From the NCBI GenBank assembly GCA_951799405.1, contig OX637333.1:16305960-16369959 (forward strand): a stretch of DNA of 64,000 nt, in the 5' to 3' direction. Origin of the DNA: Agapetus fuscipes (lineage: Eukaryota > Arthropoda > Insecta > Trichoptera > Glossosomatidae). Positions 1 to 63,844 of the stretch are shown here, in pieces (position 1 is the stretch's first letter; each line of letters opens with the position of its first letter). Below the pieces are notes generated by a model, which had not been told where the DNA came from, searched no databases, and saw only the letters and a program-made list of their open reading frames with translations. The translations under genes were made by a program, and so were the position numbers.

Positions 1-201
1 CCTCACCGAGATGCCATAGCGACGTTGCCGGCTACGTAGGCATGGTTACCTCTGGCTACCTTCGGTCGCCAAATGGAGTAGCCAGTGGCGACCATCTGCC
101 AGTTCTGTTCTCCCTCATATCGAAAATGGACGCTTTGAACATACAAGAAATCACACTTATTTATTATGTGCGTCGCAAAAAGTTTATAAAGAAAAACCTA
201 A

Positions 202-1267
202 CGGTGTTATTCTTAGACATTTTCGTCGCCCTTTGAACCCATGTTTTGCTTAATTTTGATTCTTGAACATTTCTGAAGTAGTTAGGCTTGCGTCTCGAGC
301 TCAACGCCCGCCGAAATCTAACCTCCAAATGTATGCGAAGTTAGGCCGAGACAAAACCGCCTCGGAGACGGTTTTGTGGTACAGTCGATTTTGACAACTC
401 CCGTATTTAATATTAAATCGTAAATATTTGCTTTATTACTGTTTTGTTTTGCGATTTGTTTTTGTCATTTTGGTCAAATTGACAGAATTCAGCATCTTTT
501 TGCTAATCAATCGCTTTTTGAGGCACAAAACACACAAAATTAAAAAGCAAAAGAAATCGTTTGACAGATTGCATCATGGCTCGCGGCAAATTTCTCAATG
601 TGACGCATTTTAAAAAACTGAAGTTATGTATATAGTTTAAAATAAGTGAAGAGGATATTTAACACTCTACGAACACATATGATACACTTTTTCCATCTGA
701 AATAAAATATTTACTTGCATTTCGGCCGACATCCGATTTGTTTACAAACAAAACGGTCAGCCGTCCGCCATTGTGACGTCAGCGATGAGACTTGCCGCGG
801 CCATATTTGTGTTGTCGTCCCTAACGCATATTCCCCACATTTGGTTTATTTTTCCCGATCCACAAAAAATATACGGATTCATTTGGCTAATCAATTGTTT
901 TCAAAGTTGTTTTAATTATAAATTGCATAACAAATTTATAAATTGATTATTTGCTTTTATTTTTCATCTTTTTGTTCGTTATTGTCAATGGTTATTGTTT
1001 TAATAATTATTTAAATACGACTGAAAATTCCCTATTCTTTAAATAATATTTATAAAGTGACATCTCTAGAACAGTTTTTTTTTTTTAAATACAACATTGA
1101 ACGGACATAATTTCAGCTGTCCAAAATTGGTCGCAGGCTCAACTGTTCCTACGTTACACCATGAACGAGAATCAATATTTCAAATTTGGTCTAGTCCGGC
1201 TTTGTGCCCAGACTAAGTAGTCGCCAGTTAGGCCGACGGCGAAATATGACAAGTAAGAATAACACCG
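202..1267. mobile_element. CGGTG-TIR MITE-like element, copy 1 (TSD TAA)
   Basis: The left end is CGGTGTTATTCTTAGACA, the right end is the inverse ending AATAACACCG, and TAA is duplicated at 199-201 and 1268-1270. A 3-bp TAA/TTA duplication suggests PIF/Harbinger mobilisation. There is no coding sequence. The same family recurs at 11216-20850 and 56414-60160, and in pieces at 61620-61850. Confidence 0.8.
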
Positions 1268-1623
1268 TAAGAAGTTATATGTCCATCCTTTTATATCAGA
1301 TCTAAGCCTAAGTGGTGTTTTTTCAAAACTATATGAAGATTTAAGAAAATATCCTTCTAAGTTTTTAACTACGCGAGAATGTCATATCGGAATCCCATAA
1401 AAATGGTCGTTTTTGAATTTCTACAATGAATCTTTCTAAATCAAAATTCATTATGCGCCCGTCTTGGCGGCCGGTTGGACACTGGGTGAGTGAGACGCAG
1501 CTTGCTCGTGTACATTTTACTGGCGACGTCGCCAGGGCGCCACGGTCTCCAGACTCCACACAGGGAGCTGACAGTCGTGGCTACGCTTCCAAATTGGCGA
1601 CGTAGCCAAACCGTCGCCTAGTG

Positions 1624-1940
1624 CAGCGGTCCGCAACCCTGGGGTCGCGACCCCGTGTGGGGTCGCGAAAGATATTTAAGGGGTCGCCAAAAAAGTCAAC
1701 AAGGTCCTGTACTTATCGAATTTTATTAAGGTTTATGCATAAAATATAACCTCTCTTTACATACACAATTACACAATGTCCTTAAAACGGAGAGAATCGA
1801 AAATAATTACGACTGAACGACCTGTCCAGTCCCGCCCGTCACAACCTCACCGCTCCCGTGGCCGCGTTTTTTTTTTCTTGGGTCGCTCATAACTCTTTTG
1901 AATTTTGGGGTCGCAATATCAAAAAGGTTGCGGACCGCTG
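1624..1940. mobile_element. hAT MITE (TIR CAGCGGTCCGCAACC, TSD gcctagtg)
   Basis: The inverted ends CAGCGGTCCGCAACC and GGTTGCGGACCGCTG flank 317 bp. The 8-bp direct repeat gcctagtg lies at 1616-1623 and 1941-1948. Termini and duplication length are those of a non-autonomous hAT element. Several GGGGTCGC motifs lie near both ends. Confidence 0.9.
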
Positions 1941-2079
1941 GCCTAGTGAGTTAACTGTCATACATTGTAATATGAATTGTTTGGATACGTAGCCGGCGAC
2001 GTCGCCATCGCATCTCGGTGAGGTAGGGCCCTCACTCTCACTCATTTTGTCTACCATAAATCTGTTTGTCTTGTTGCAG

Positions 2080-54592
<52,513 letters not shown>

Positions 54593-55486
54593 TGCCCGGG
54601 GCGCCGCGCCAACATCAACAGCGCGCGCCCACCTCCCACATGTGCAGACCTACACTCTCAGCATGCTCCCGGGGCCCTCCCTCACACGCAGTGGCAGAAC
54701 ACACCCAGCACCAGCAACGTGCCTGAGCAGCGTGACAGCCACACCCCTAACAATAACACTGAAATGTCAAGATGGTGCAACAATAATCACAACCCAACGG
54801 GAAATCCCTCAAGATGTCCATTTATTAACAGCAACAGGAGACCTCCACTTTCTAATGGAATACCATCATCAAATTCAAGATGGTTGCCAATGGCTAATTT
54901 AAGAATGTGCGCAACGCAATTAACATTGCAAATGATGAATATGAGATGGAATATGCTCAATGCAAGAAGAAACATTGTGAATACTTCACGTGTAGCGGAG
55001 AATGTTCGATGGCAGAATGTCAACGTATTGCAGAATCACAACTTCATGTTTACAGCCCCCGAAACCAGGTGGACGGTTACAGGAATACAAAACCAAACAC
55101 AACCAAGGTGGCAAACTCCTCAAGCTACATTCATTCCACAGAACATAAGGTTGCCAGCAGTTGATACAAGCTTACCCACTCAGAATCCCAGGCTGGTGAC
55201 TGCTGTCTCGTACAGTAATTTACCTACGCAAGCATTACCCAGACAAACTGACATGAGATTCACAAACCAATACATGAGATGGTCAAATGACCCTTCCGAG
55301 TCAGGCATGAGGCTGTCTCCCCCCTCGAGATGGTCTGTTGCAGACCCTCGATGGTTTCCTCGTTTGAGACTTCTGTGCGGGCTTGCGAATCCAAGATGGC
55401 CATGCGGGGTGGCTCGCTGGTCCCTCTTCAGCCCTCATTCGCCAGCTCTGGGTGTGCACGTCCACGTGTATATATACAAACTGTAG
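54593..55486 (+). CDS. In-frame 297-codon extension after the UAG stop (readthrough candidate)
   Basis: Directly downstream of TAG 54590-54592 the same frame is open for 297 codons and ends at TAG 55484-55486. The peptide is rich in Asn, Pro, Gln, Ser and Met. It contains at least eleven Arg-Trp pairs (SRW, MRW, VRW, TRW, PRW, ARW) plus related RL/RF/RM pairs. Counted from the residue after the stop, Arg falls near 60, 74, 96, 118, 125, 139, 159, 172, 186, 200, 222, 229, 246, 253, 268 and 275, so spacings of about 7 and 14 recur. No hydrophobic segment or known domain is recognised. This is inferred coding; the alternative is an ordinary 3' UTR that happens to be open. Confidence 0.5.
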   Translation, partial: CPGRRANINSARPPPTCADLHSQHAPGALPHTQWQNTPSTSNVPEQRDSHTPNNNTEMSRWCNNNHNPTGNPSRCPFINSNRRPPLSNGIPSSNSRWLPMANLRMCATQLTLQMMNMRWNMLNARRNIVNTSRVAENVRWQNVNVLQNHNFMFTAPETRWTVTGIQNQTQPRWQTPQATFIPQNIRLPAVDTSLPTQNPRLVTAVSYSNLPTQALPRQTDMRFTNQYMRWSNDPSESGMRLSPPSRWSVADPRWFPRLRLLCGLANPRWPCGVARWSLFSPHSPALGVHVHVYIYKL

Positions 55487-55797
55487 GGATACGTGAATCC
55501 CATCTGAATAGATGACTGTATAAAGCATTATAGATACCTCAACTCACACATCTTATATCTAACAAACCCTTCTCAAGCACAATTTTATCTTTTAAATGAG
55601 GGATGAATGTACTGCATAAATTGAATTGATACAAGTGTGACGGAGGGTACACAAGCTTTTTTATTATTTATTCAAGTAATGCATCTGTAATATTTTGGCT
55701 TCTCTGGAATAAAACAAAATAAAGTAGTATTGTACCTTTTAGGCTTTCATGGGCAGTGGTTGACACTTAACAGTTTTGTTCTCTACAGTGTTTGTGA
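55487..55797 (+). other. 3' UTR end with poly(A) signals
   Basis: Beyond the second stop the sequence is AT-rich and non-coding. AATAAA lies at 55708-55713, followed by an AAATAAAG-like repeat of the signal a few bases on and a T-rich stretch. This is the likely cleavage region of the ubiquitin ligase mRNA. No other gene is seen here. Confidence 0.6.
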
Positions 55798-55909
55798 TCC
55801 AATGAAGGTGTTAGTTCCTGACGTTTCAGCCGTATCTTCAATGGATTTCTTCAGCAATGTGATTAATTACAATGTTAACTGATTTAACATAATGGATTTG
55901 GAACGGATG

Positions 55910-56015
55910 CCACACAGCTTTGTAACTTTCCCACACATCTTTGTAACTTTCCCACACATCTTTGTAACTTTTCCACACATCTTTGTAACTTTTCCACACA
56001 TCTTTGAAACTTTGT
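55910..56015. repeat. 21-bp tandem repeat, about 5 copies
   Basis: The unit is catctttgtaactttyccac plus a. Not coding, though it is open on the - strand because 21 is a multiple of 3. Confidence 0.9.
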
Positions 56016-56643
56016 AACCTTATCAACCAATAAAAAAATGCTGGCTGTGTGGTGTCACAATTTTTGGTGTTGAATTTTTGTTGTCTTTATAGGATATTGT
56101 GTTGTATCTGAGTTGCAAGGATACACATTAAAGATTCATATGTACACCTTTCCCTGAGACAGTAGTGGCTTTGGCATAAATGAAGCATTTTTTTCTACAC
56201 TGAGGACAGCCTCATATCAACCTATATTAGTGAAAGAACAAAAAACTTAAATGTGGACAATAAAGTTAAAAATTGAGAATAATTTTGGAGGCCAACACAA
56301 AATTGACATAATTCATCACATCGCTGAACAAGTCTGTCCGAAGTAGGGGTAAATTATCTAGAATTAATAGCTTGGTTAGACTACGTCCACCAATCTCAAA
56401 AGCAAAACACTTACGGTGCTATTCTTAGACATTTTCGTCGTCCATTGAGCCTACGTTTTGCTTAATTTTGATTCTTGAACATTTCTGAATGAGTTAGGCT
56501 CACGCCCTGAGCTCAACGAACACCCAAACCTAACCTGCAAATGTATGCCAACTTAGACTGACACAAATCCAGCTCAGAGACGATTTAAATGGCAGACAGT
56601 CGATTTTGACAACTGTCATTTAATATTTAATCGTATTTACTTT

Positions 56644-56925
56644 GGGGCCATCCATAAATTACGTCATCGATTTTGGCCAATTTTCGACCCCCCCCCCCCC
56701 TTACAATCATCCTAGTCATTATCTAATGACCCCCTCCCCCCCTCTTGCTGTAATAATGGATGAGCTTACTAATTAATAATGTTATATTACTTACATAATA
56801 TTTTGTAGAAATTGGTATTTACAAGAACGACGTCACTTTTGGTACTCGTACATCATTTGCCATCATCCGCAGACCAGAATCCCCCCCCCCCCTTAATGCG
56901 AATGACGTAATATATGGACAGCCCC
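56644..56925. mobile_element. MITE with GGGGCCATCCATAAATTACG ends (TSD TTT)
   Basis: The inverted ends (left ggggccatccataaattacg, right the inverse of ggggctgtccatatattacg) flank 282 bp, with TTT on both sides. Two long C runs (56688-56700 and 56881-56892) are notable. Comparison with copy 1 of the CGGTG family shows the empty site. Confidence 0.85.
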
Positions 56926-57807
56926 TTTATTACTATATTGTTTTGCGATTTGTTTTTGTCATTTTAGTCAAATTGACAGAATTCAGCACCTTTTTGCTAA
57001 TCAATCGCTTTGTGGCGCACAAAATAAAAGCAAAAAAATAATTTGAAAGATTGAATCATGGCTCACGGCAAGTTTCATAATATTGCCATTGCCTATGATG
57101 TCAGACGTGACCGCGGCCATATTGTGTGTGGCTATCACTAACACAAATTTTCCCTATATAGTTTAAATTTTCCCCGATTTATTTGGCTAATCAGTTGTTT
57201 TTAAAATTGTTTTAGCTATAAATTGCATAACACTCATTCCATGAAACGGGTGTTACAGGTCGTACGCACATAACATTAAAAATCTCTAGTATTTTGTATG
57301 ACAGTGTATTAGTAATATTCACTTAACACATACCTTTTACACTACTAGTGATGACACAATAGTAAAAGGATGGCTAATATTTGTAAAAAAAGACTAATTG
57401 AAACTTAAGTACCCGTTACGGGTGTTACTCAGTTTTTCCCATACTTCCTGGGTACATTGACATAATTGCATTTTTCTGCGAATTTTCAAAGATACCTTAT
57501 ATTTTTTCAACTGAATTGCAAAACTAAGTATATTATATTTCTAAAACATTACTCAGTTTTCATGCTGAGTGATTATTCTTTTTAATTTTAAATTTTGAAA
57601 ATGTAACGGGTGTTACAAGCTTTTGTTACGGGTGTTACGAGTACGAAATGAAGCAACGGTTTTAAGAAATAATACTGTAGCTTTATTAAAGTAATAACAA
57701 TAATAATGGGAAAATACCAATAAATAATATTAAAAGCCATTTTCTTCATTTTTCATACACATCCGGTGTTCCGGTTCGGTGTTACATCCGGTTTTCATAC
57801 ACACTTG

Positions 57808-57895
57808 ACCGGTCCGTAGCTCAGTGGTAACACTGCGGACTCTGAATGGGAAGGTTGTGGGTTTGAATCCCGGCGGAGCACAAAAAATATACCAT
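57808..57895 (+). mobile_element. tRNA-Gln-like SINE
   Basis: A box TAGCTCAGTGG, loop-like gactctgaatggg, B box GGTTTGAATCC, then cggcggagcacaaaaaatat. It shares its tail with 41330-41415 (inverted there). Confidence 0.7.
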
Positions 57896-58019
57896 TTATA
57901 TTTTCAAATTTGCTCTTCGCTTTGTTGAAAAATTCATACACTTTTACCAATGACCAGTCACCAAAAGTCCATCCAGCCTTACAGCAACTGCGTCTTGCTT
58001 GAGTATTGGCGCTTTGTAA

Positions 58020-58128
58020 TGGCGACCGAGCTCGTACACCTCTGCGGCACTACAAGTGTCATAGACCCCTAGAGTCTCTAGAATCTAGGGAGTCTCCCGC
58101 ACAGGATTTCTTAAAAAAAAAAAAACAT
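58020..58128 (+). pseudogene. LINE 3' tail
   Basis: acctctgcggcactacaagt, gtgtcatagacccctagagt and gggagtctcccgcacaggat, then poly(A). It matches the tail at 62340-62430 (inverted). Confidence 0.7.
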
Positions 58129-58162
58129 CCACAGCACAAGAAAATTCATAGTAAGTAGGATT

Positions 58163-58430
58163 TCCTTTGGTGATGACTTATAGGTTGTTATGAGGCTGAC
58201 CACCCACACTGTAAAAAATGGTTCACTTTGCCAATGTCACCCCTGTTTCAGGGAATGTCGGCAAGAGTTGCAGGGCTTATGTTCATTTGAGGTTTGGATT
58301 TTATTTGTAAGTACACAATCAGCATTTGTAAGCGCGAACTACACGTGTTTGTTTGTGGGCATACATCTGAGAGCTTTGAATGAATATATCCTTGCAACTT
58401 AGATTATAGATAGATAGATTATAGATGAGG
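58163..58430 (+). repeat. 240-bp repeat copy
   Basis: Nearly identical to the copy at 32845-33088 over its length, so one of the most recent insertions of the family. It ends in (GATA)n-like tagatagatagatta. Confidence 0.88.
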
Positions 58431-58916
58431 GCTGGATTGGGTAGAATACTTATTATGTTTTCGAAGGGGATGTCGGGGATGACCTTTTCATTGCAAATAA
58501 ATATTTTTGCAGATTCTCTAGCCACCTTAAAAAACATTATTCTTACTTCTCCATCTCACACCACTTTGGCATACACCAGCATATTTGTATACAATACTTC
58601 GCTTACGAATGCCTTCAGGAAGTATCTTGGCCAGTATGAAAACACCTGGTTGAATGTTTTTGACTTGTGAGGCACTAAAGCGAACGGTTCCGCTTCATCT
58701 TCTGAATCTGTACCTATATATGTTGGTGTATGGAACTTTCTCAGCATGAAGTCTTGAACATCCAGGCTGTAACATTTCTTCAGCTGTAATGTTTTTCAGC
58801 ATTGCTACGGGCTGCAGATCTTCGTCGTCCCAGATGTCACAATTTGTGTCCATGATGACTGTTTTAACAGCGTTTCTGATGTCCTGCCAACCAATATGGC
58901 TGGGGCGTTTACTCAA
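58425..58916 (-). pseudogene. Broken coding remnant of the CACTCATTCC element
   Basis: On the - strand, frames read SKRPSHIGWQDIRNAVKTVI and CDIWDDEDLQPVAMLKN, then FHTPTYIGTDSEDEAEPFAL, SYWPRYFLKAFVSEVLYTNM and VARESAKIFICNEKVIPDIP then FENIISILPNP. The last part looks like the C-terminus of a transposon-encoded protein, but I do not recognise the family. At least one frameshift, and the 240-bp repeat cuts its end. Confidence 0.5.
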
Positions 58917-59699
58917 CTTAAGCGAAGTTGGGATTTAAAATCCATTCTAATCAAAATTTTAACAGAAATGTATACAACATGTAATATTTAGGCAATTTTG
59001 AGATAATGCTAAACGCCAACATAGACTGGTAACACTATAAAACACTACAAAATACTACTGGTTATATTTACAAGTAAATACAGTAATAAAAAAACACATT
59101 ACCAAGACAATATATTTACGTAACACCCGTAATGTCACGGGTGTTACAAGATTTTGAATTTAAATAAAACACCTTACATTATGTTTACATCAAAACTCGA
59201 TGTATTTACAAATAAGTTACAAACATACCCTTACTTTCACAAAGCTTGACCTTAACTACTTGTAAAATGAAGTAATGAAATTAACTTTTACCTGTTTTGT
59301 GTAACGGGTGTTACTTTGATGCTGATCTGTCGGAAATACCTTTTAATAACTGAAATTCGAACTTTTATAACGTAACAACCACTCTCATATGAAGTTCTGG
59401 ATATTTCCCAAACTAGTGAAGTGTCAGTGTCACTGTAACATGACAGTTAGCTGTATGATAGTTGCCACCGTCTGATATTATAAATCTCCTTTATAATCCC
59501 TTACATGTTGCTCAACTTTGACATGGTAGAAAAATTATAAAACCAACATAAATGTCTTGTTTTTCTTTCGCATATATAAATTTACATCTTTTTCTATTAT
59601 ACTAAAAAATAAATGACATTGTTTGTGCAACTTTGTTTGTGAGGCATACGGTAGCGTTTTTCATGGAATGAGTGATAACATATTTATAAATTAATATTT

Positions 59700-59795
59700 T
59701 GGATGGTCGGTGTTTTCGACTACACAGTAATCATCATAAGATTACCTGATAATGATTACTGTCTAGTCGAAAACGTTTGTGTCCAAATAATTAAA
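59700..59795. repeat. Palindrome gttttcgactacacagtaat, copy 1
   Basis: Arms 59712-59734 and 59752-59774 around 17 bp. The same palindrome and flanks recur at 61845-61935. Confidence 0.85.
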
Positions 59796-60163
59796 AAATA
59801 AAGAGTGAAAATAAAAACAGTTTTTTAATAACAAAGATATTTATAAATTGATTATTTACTTTTATTTGTCATCTTTTTGTTCGTTATTGTTTTAATAGTT
59901 ATTTATTTACGACTGAAAATTCCCTATTTTTTTAATAATATTTATAAAGTGACATCTCTAGAACAGTTTTTTTTTTTTTAAATATGACATTTGACGGACG
60001 TAATTTCAGCCGTCCAAAATTGGTCGCAGGCTTATCTGTTCCCAGGCTACACCATGAACGGGAATCAATATTTCAAATTTGGTCTAGTCCGGCTATGTAC
60101 CCAGACTAAGTAGTCGCCAGATAAGCCGACGGCGAAATATGACAAGTAAGAATAGCACCGTTA

Positions 60164-60780
60164 GTGCCAAAAGAAAATGGACCTAATGATGACTATTGCC
60201 TGTATCAATCCATACCAAGGTTGTCTTTTGTTGTTTGCTGAACTTATGTATTGTAATGAATGGGCAGCGCTGGGAATGTGTAACCTGTAACCCAAGTAAA
60301 AGACATTGCGTAAATCTCACCTTGATTGTGTATATCTCACGTTGATGTATTTATGTCACCTTAATTGTGTAAATGGAAATATGTGATGCCACTTGTAGTA
60401 GTTTTCATACATTATTTTGATTGACTCGATGGAGGTGAGTTTCCGCAATGTTGTATAGCCGCTCAGCTGTATTGTGAATATTGTAGTAGTGGTGACTGTA
60501 GTGCTCGTATGTCGTTGGCCCAGTAAGTGGATGTGTTTCAGTAAACTATACAAGTGTATTTCACTGATGTAATCAACTTCTTTAATTGTTATTACGCTCG
60601 TTAGACATTTTTTGTTAAAATTAAAAACCAATTTTATCATATGTGATTTTGGAGAAGGGCATATTTCTCTACGTTTCGTGGGAAGCTGTATCCAACTTCA
60701 TGGTTTATCAGCACTATTGCCAAGCAGTTCAAAACAGCTAGATGGACTAGTAATAAAAACAATGCTGGTTTGAGCCTTTT
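60164..60780. other. Non-coding, nothing recognised
   Basis: AT-rich with short ORFs only. Confidence 0.5.
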
Positions 60781-60784
60781 TGGG

Positions 60785-61035
60785 CCCCTTGATAATAACT
60801 TTGACCCTGATTCAACAGATGTTTTAGGGTAACTCATCATCATATTCATGAGCTCAACAGCCCTAGGTGGGCCTTGACTGAAGTCTCGAAAGGTTCTCCT
60901 CCATCTCGCCTGTTCATCGTCTTTGTTCTCCAGCTTGCATTGGGTATTTATTAATTCATAATGATAATGTAGATACCTGCTTCTGGACAGTCAAAAATAG
61001 GTTGCTGAATTACATTTCTCTTCACAAATTTATTT
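60785..61035 (+). mobile_element. SINE body related to the one at 46578
   Basis: It shares ataactttgaccctg, ttcaacagatgtt, tgcttctgg and ggttgctgaattacatttct then cttcacaaatttat with the inverted SINE at 46578-46835. The tRNA head is absent here. Confidence 0.55.
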
Positions 61036-61619
61036 AAAAAATTGACATAGAAGAGATACAGCTCCTGATGACGTTGGATACAACACTAATGAAACACAAA
61101 GTAATTCCACTTTCTCCATCATCATAATAAAATCAATTTTGAAATCAAGTATAAATGATGTAAGAGAGTAAGTACATAATATGCAATACCCACAGTGTAC
61201 TTGTTGTAGGGAGTCGGAGAGAAGTGTGCTGTAGATATCCTCTGCGCTTTGTGCTGCAACACTCCACCTGGCAACTCTCACAATATTTGATTACAATTTG
61301 AATGTAGAATTTAAAAAAAGAACAATTCTCACTTTTTTGAGCTGTAAAAAAAAATCATGATGGGTGAAGATTTTTGGATAATAATAAAGTTCAAAAAATA
61401 AACTCTGAACAAACTTCAGTCAGCAAAATTGTTTTGTCAGATCTCACTCCCAGTGCTTGTTCGGCTAATCTACCATTTGATTGAAAGATGACCCCTAAAT
61501 GAAATTGTCTTAAGAATCACATTCTACACAATCTGAGCTAAGAAAAAAATGTAGAACACGATAGTATGAGAGTTGTTTCTCGCACTTTCAAAATAAATTT
61601 CTACCATTCATTAGGATTA

Positions 61620-61990
61620 GGCACATTGGTCCATTACATGGCAAATTTCTGAATATTGCCATTGCCTATGACGTCAGACGTGCCCGTGGCCATATTGTGT
61701 GTGGCTATCACTAACACAAATTTTCCCTATATAGTTTAAATTTTCCGCGATCCACAAAAAAATTACGGATTTATTTGGCTAATCAGTTGTTTTTAAAATT
61801 GTTTTTGCTATAAATTGCACAACATATTTATAAATTATATTTTGGATGGTCAGTGTTTTCGACTACACAGTAATCATCATAAGATTACCTGATAATGATT
61901 ACTGTGTAGTCGAAAACGTTTGTGTCCAAATAATTAAAAAATAAAGAGTGAAAATAAAAACAGTGTTTTAATAACTTAAAGATATTTATA
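61620..61990. mobile_element. Partial CGGTG-family interior with the second palindrome copy
   Basis: attgcctatgacgtcagacg and ggccatattgtgtgtggcta match about 57085-57150. The palindrome arms are 61855-61877 and 61895-61917, with the same flanks as at 59700. Confidence 0.7.
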
Positions 61991-62039
61991 AATTGATTAT
62001 TTACTTTTATTAATAAATTGTTCTGTAAATAAAAAGAAA

Positions 62040-62245
62040 AAAAATATTTCCAAAATATAGCACACACGAGAAAGTAGCTAGCGAAAGTGAAAAAAACATG
62101 TTTTTGTGGTGGCAATTCTTAAGTTATATATTTTGTTCAAACTTTATAATTAAGATAAAATTAATAAACATGCTTGATTTTTTTCATTACTGTTACTCTT
62201 TTGCTAAGACCATAAAGTCTCAGAAACAAAAACGGCAGATTTAGG
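62040..62245. mobile_element. Fragment of the TAGAGATGG hAT-type family
   Basis: ggtggcaattcttaagtta, aaacatgcttgatttttttc and aacaaaaacggcagatttag match about 34470-34600. Confidence 0.7.
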
Positions 62246-62339
62246 GTATAAAAGAGCCTTAAATAAAAAGAAAATAGGTATTCAAATCACTGATTTCAGT
62301 TTGATGAATATCGGAGTCAAGATCGGAGTACATTTTAAT

Positions 62340-62883
62340 GTTTTTTTTTTTTAAGAAAGCCTGTGCGGGAGACTCCCTAGATTCGAGAGACTCTAAGGGT
62401 CTATGACACTTGTTATAGTGCCGCAGAGGTGTTGGTGATGTGGCAGTTGTCCATGTCCGGTTGCAGGGACGTTAGCTGCGCAGTGCTGTGGTGTGTGTGG
62501 CGTTTCTTTGTTTTGAGACACTGAGAGGAAATGGCGATTGATATTGGATTTGAAAAGGGTAAGGTTATATTGGGATGGAAACACAGATACCGGTAACTCA
62601 TTCCATAAGCGGGCAGTTTGGCAGAGGAGTCGTGAAAACACCAAGTTCTCATAGTTTTGATATCGACTGCAAATGGTTGAATGTGAGCCGTTCCACGAGT
62701 TGCCCTTGTTGTGACAAGAGGAGGGGGTATAAGTGAGGATATTTCATCAGAGCAGACGCCGTTGTAGTACCTATAGAAGAGACTGATCATTCCAACTTTC
62801 CTTCTGTGCTCGAGAGAATGTAGGTTGGCTGTGAGAATGGGATCATCAAGAAATTCCAGGTATAAAAATAATTTCACAACCAT
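62340..62883 (-). pseudogene. LINE 3' end (CR1/Jockey-like reverse transcriptase C-terminus)
   Basis: On the - strand PILTANLHSLEHRRKVGMIS then LFYRYYNGVCSDEISSLIPP, and in another frame SRLLCQTARLWNELPVSVFP then NLTLFKSNINRHF. One frameshift separates them. A tail with tcatagacccttagagtctc and poly(A) follows. It is the same family as the tail at 58020. Confidence 0.82.
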
Positions 62884-62889
62884 AAATAT

Positions 62890-63535
62890 TTTCTACAAAT
62901 AATATCGATGATAATGTGTATTTCTTAGTGATATTTTATGAAAAATCATACAAAAATAGTGTGTTGTTTGGCTGACTATATGCTGTAAGCTAGTGAAGAA
63001 CCACTGACTATCGGGACTTTACTACGGGTGTCGGCACATAGCCTAGAGATATTTTGAATGTTCAGACCTCATTAGTGATGGAAAGTTCTTTTTTAATCAA
63101 ATATGGTGAAGTTAAGATTGGGTGTTGTCATATCAATCGACGATTGTAAATTAACAAATAGAATTATCTATAAATAAAACCGAATGTTGCCATTTTTTGT
63201 AAACAGTACTAATTGTATTAATATTAATAAAAGTGCAATAATTGACGTTTCATAGTTGTTAAATGGTTAGGTTGTTTGTCTGTGGGACCGCTTGAATGTT
63301 TTTTAAAGATCAAAATACCTATTTTATAGTACTACGGAGTGTGAAATGTTTTTCCCATTTTGCTATTCCATCTCTGTTACATAACACGCCTTTCCTAAAT
63401 TGTCATGCATCTGATGTTTAATTCTGCCATCTTATCAACCATCCAATAATTAGACATTTCATTTGCTTGCTTACTTTTTACTTTTCCTACCTCACTACTT
63501 AACTTCTGGAAAATTAACCCACACAGAGCTGGGCG
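62890..63535. other. Non-coding, nothing recognised
   Basis: No supported gene or repeat. Confidence 0.5.
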
Positions 63536-63538
63536 AGA

Positions 63539-63715
63539 AGTCTCAGCATATCTACTGACCATGTAGGTAGATAAAAAGCGATAAAACATGGTCGTGTGTT
63601 AACAGCTGATCTCGTATTCTCCATACAATTAGTATGACAGTGTGATCAGCTTTTAAAGCAAGGACATCTTTAACGCTTTCTATGTACCTATACGGTCAGT
63701 AGATATGTTGAGACT
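63539..63715. mobile_element. Short foldback MITE
   Basis: agtctcagcatatctactga at 63539 is inverted at 63684-63715 (tcagtagatatgttgagact). 177 bp with no coding sequence. No clear duplication seen. Confidence 0.65.
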
Positions 63716-63844
63716 CTTGGGGCTGGTGCTGTAAACATTTCAGTCCTATTGAATGAAACATGACAATCGAGGGTTTTTGTTTCCAAAAATTGATTCAATA
63801 TCCCAAAACACAGTAAATGTGATCTTCTATTTCCATATACAGTG

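Larger units (their letters stand above)
1..2024. mobile_element. DNA transposon with CCTCACCGAGATGC inverted termini, carrying nested MITEs
   Basis: Bases 1-40 and about 1985-2024 are inverted copies (cctcaccgagatgc and a GCCGGC..TACGTA block). The element ends 55 bp before the acceptor of the first exon. It has no intact coding region. Two later insertions sit inside it (202-1267 and 1624-1940). The true left end may lie upstream of the window, so the target duplication cannot be checked. Confidence 0.6.
57231..59674. mobile_element. DNA transposon with CACTCATTCCATGAAA ends and subterminal ACGGGTGTTAC repeats
   Basis: 16-bp inverted ends flank 2,444 bp, with ATAA at 57227-57230 and 59675-59678. 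ACGGGTGTTAC or close forms occur at about 57246, 57416, 57605, 57626, 59120 (inverted), 59137 and 59301, clustered towards both ends. The interior carries a broken coding region, a SINE, a LINE tail and a 240-bp repeat. Superfamily not assigned. Confidence 0.75.
56414..60160. mobile_element. CGGTG-TIR element copy 3 (TSD TTA), with nested insertions
   Basis: The left end CGGTGCTATTCTTAGACA follows TTA (56411-56413). The right end AATAGCACCG precedes TTA (60161-60163). Insertions at 56644-56925, 57231-59674 and a palindromic piece near 59700 account for its extra length over copy 1. Confidence 0.82.

Noticed and set aside
58319..58537. Shared peptide at 33000 and 58320 as a conserved protein
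   Set aside because: It is the same 240-bp repeat inserted twice, read through by chance.
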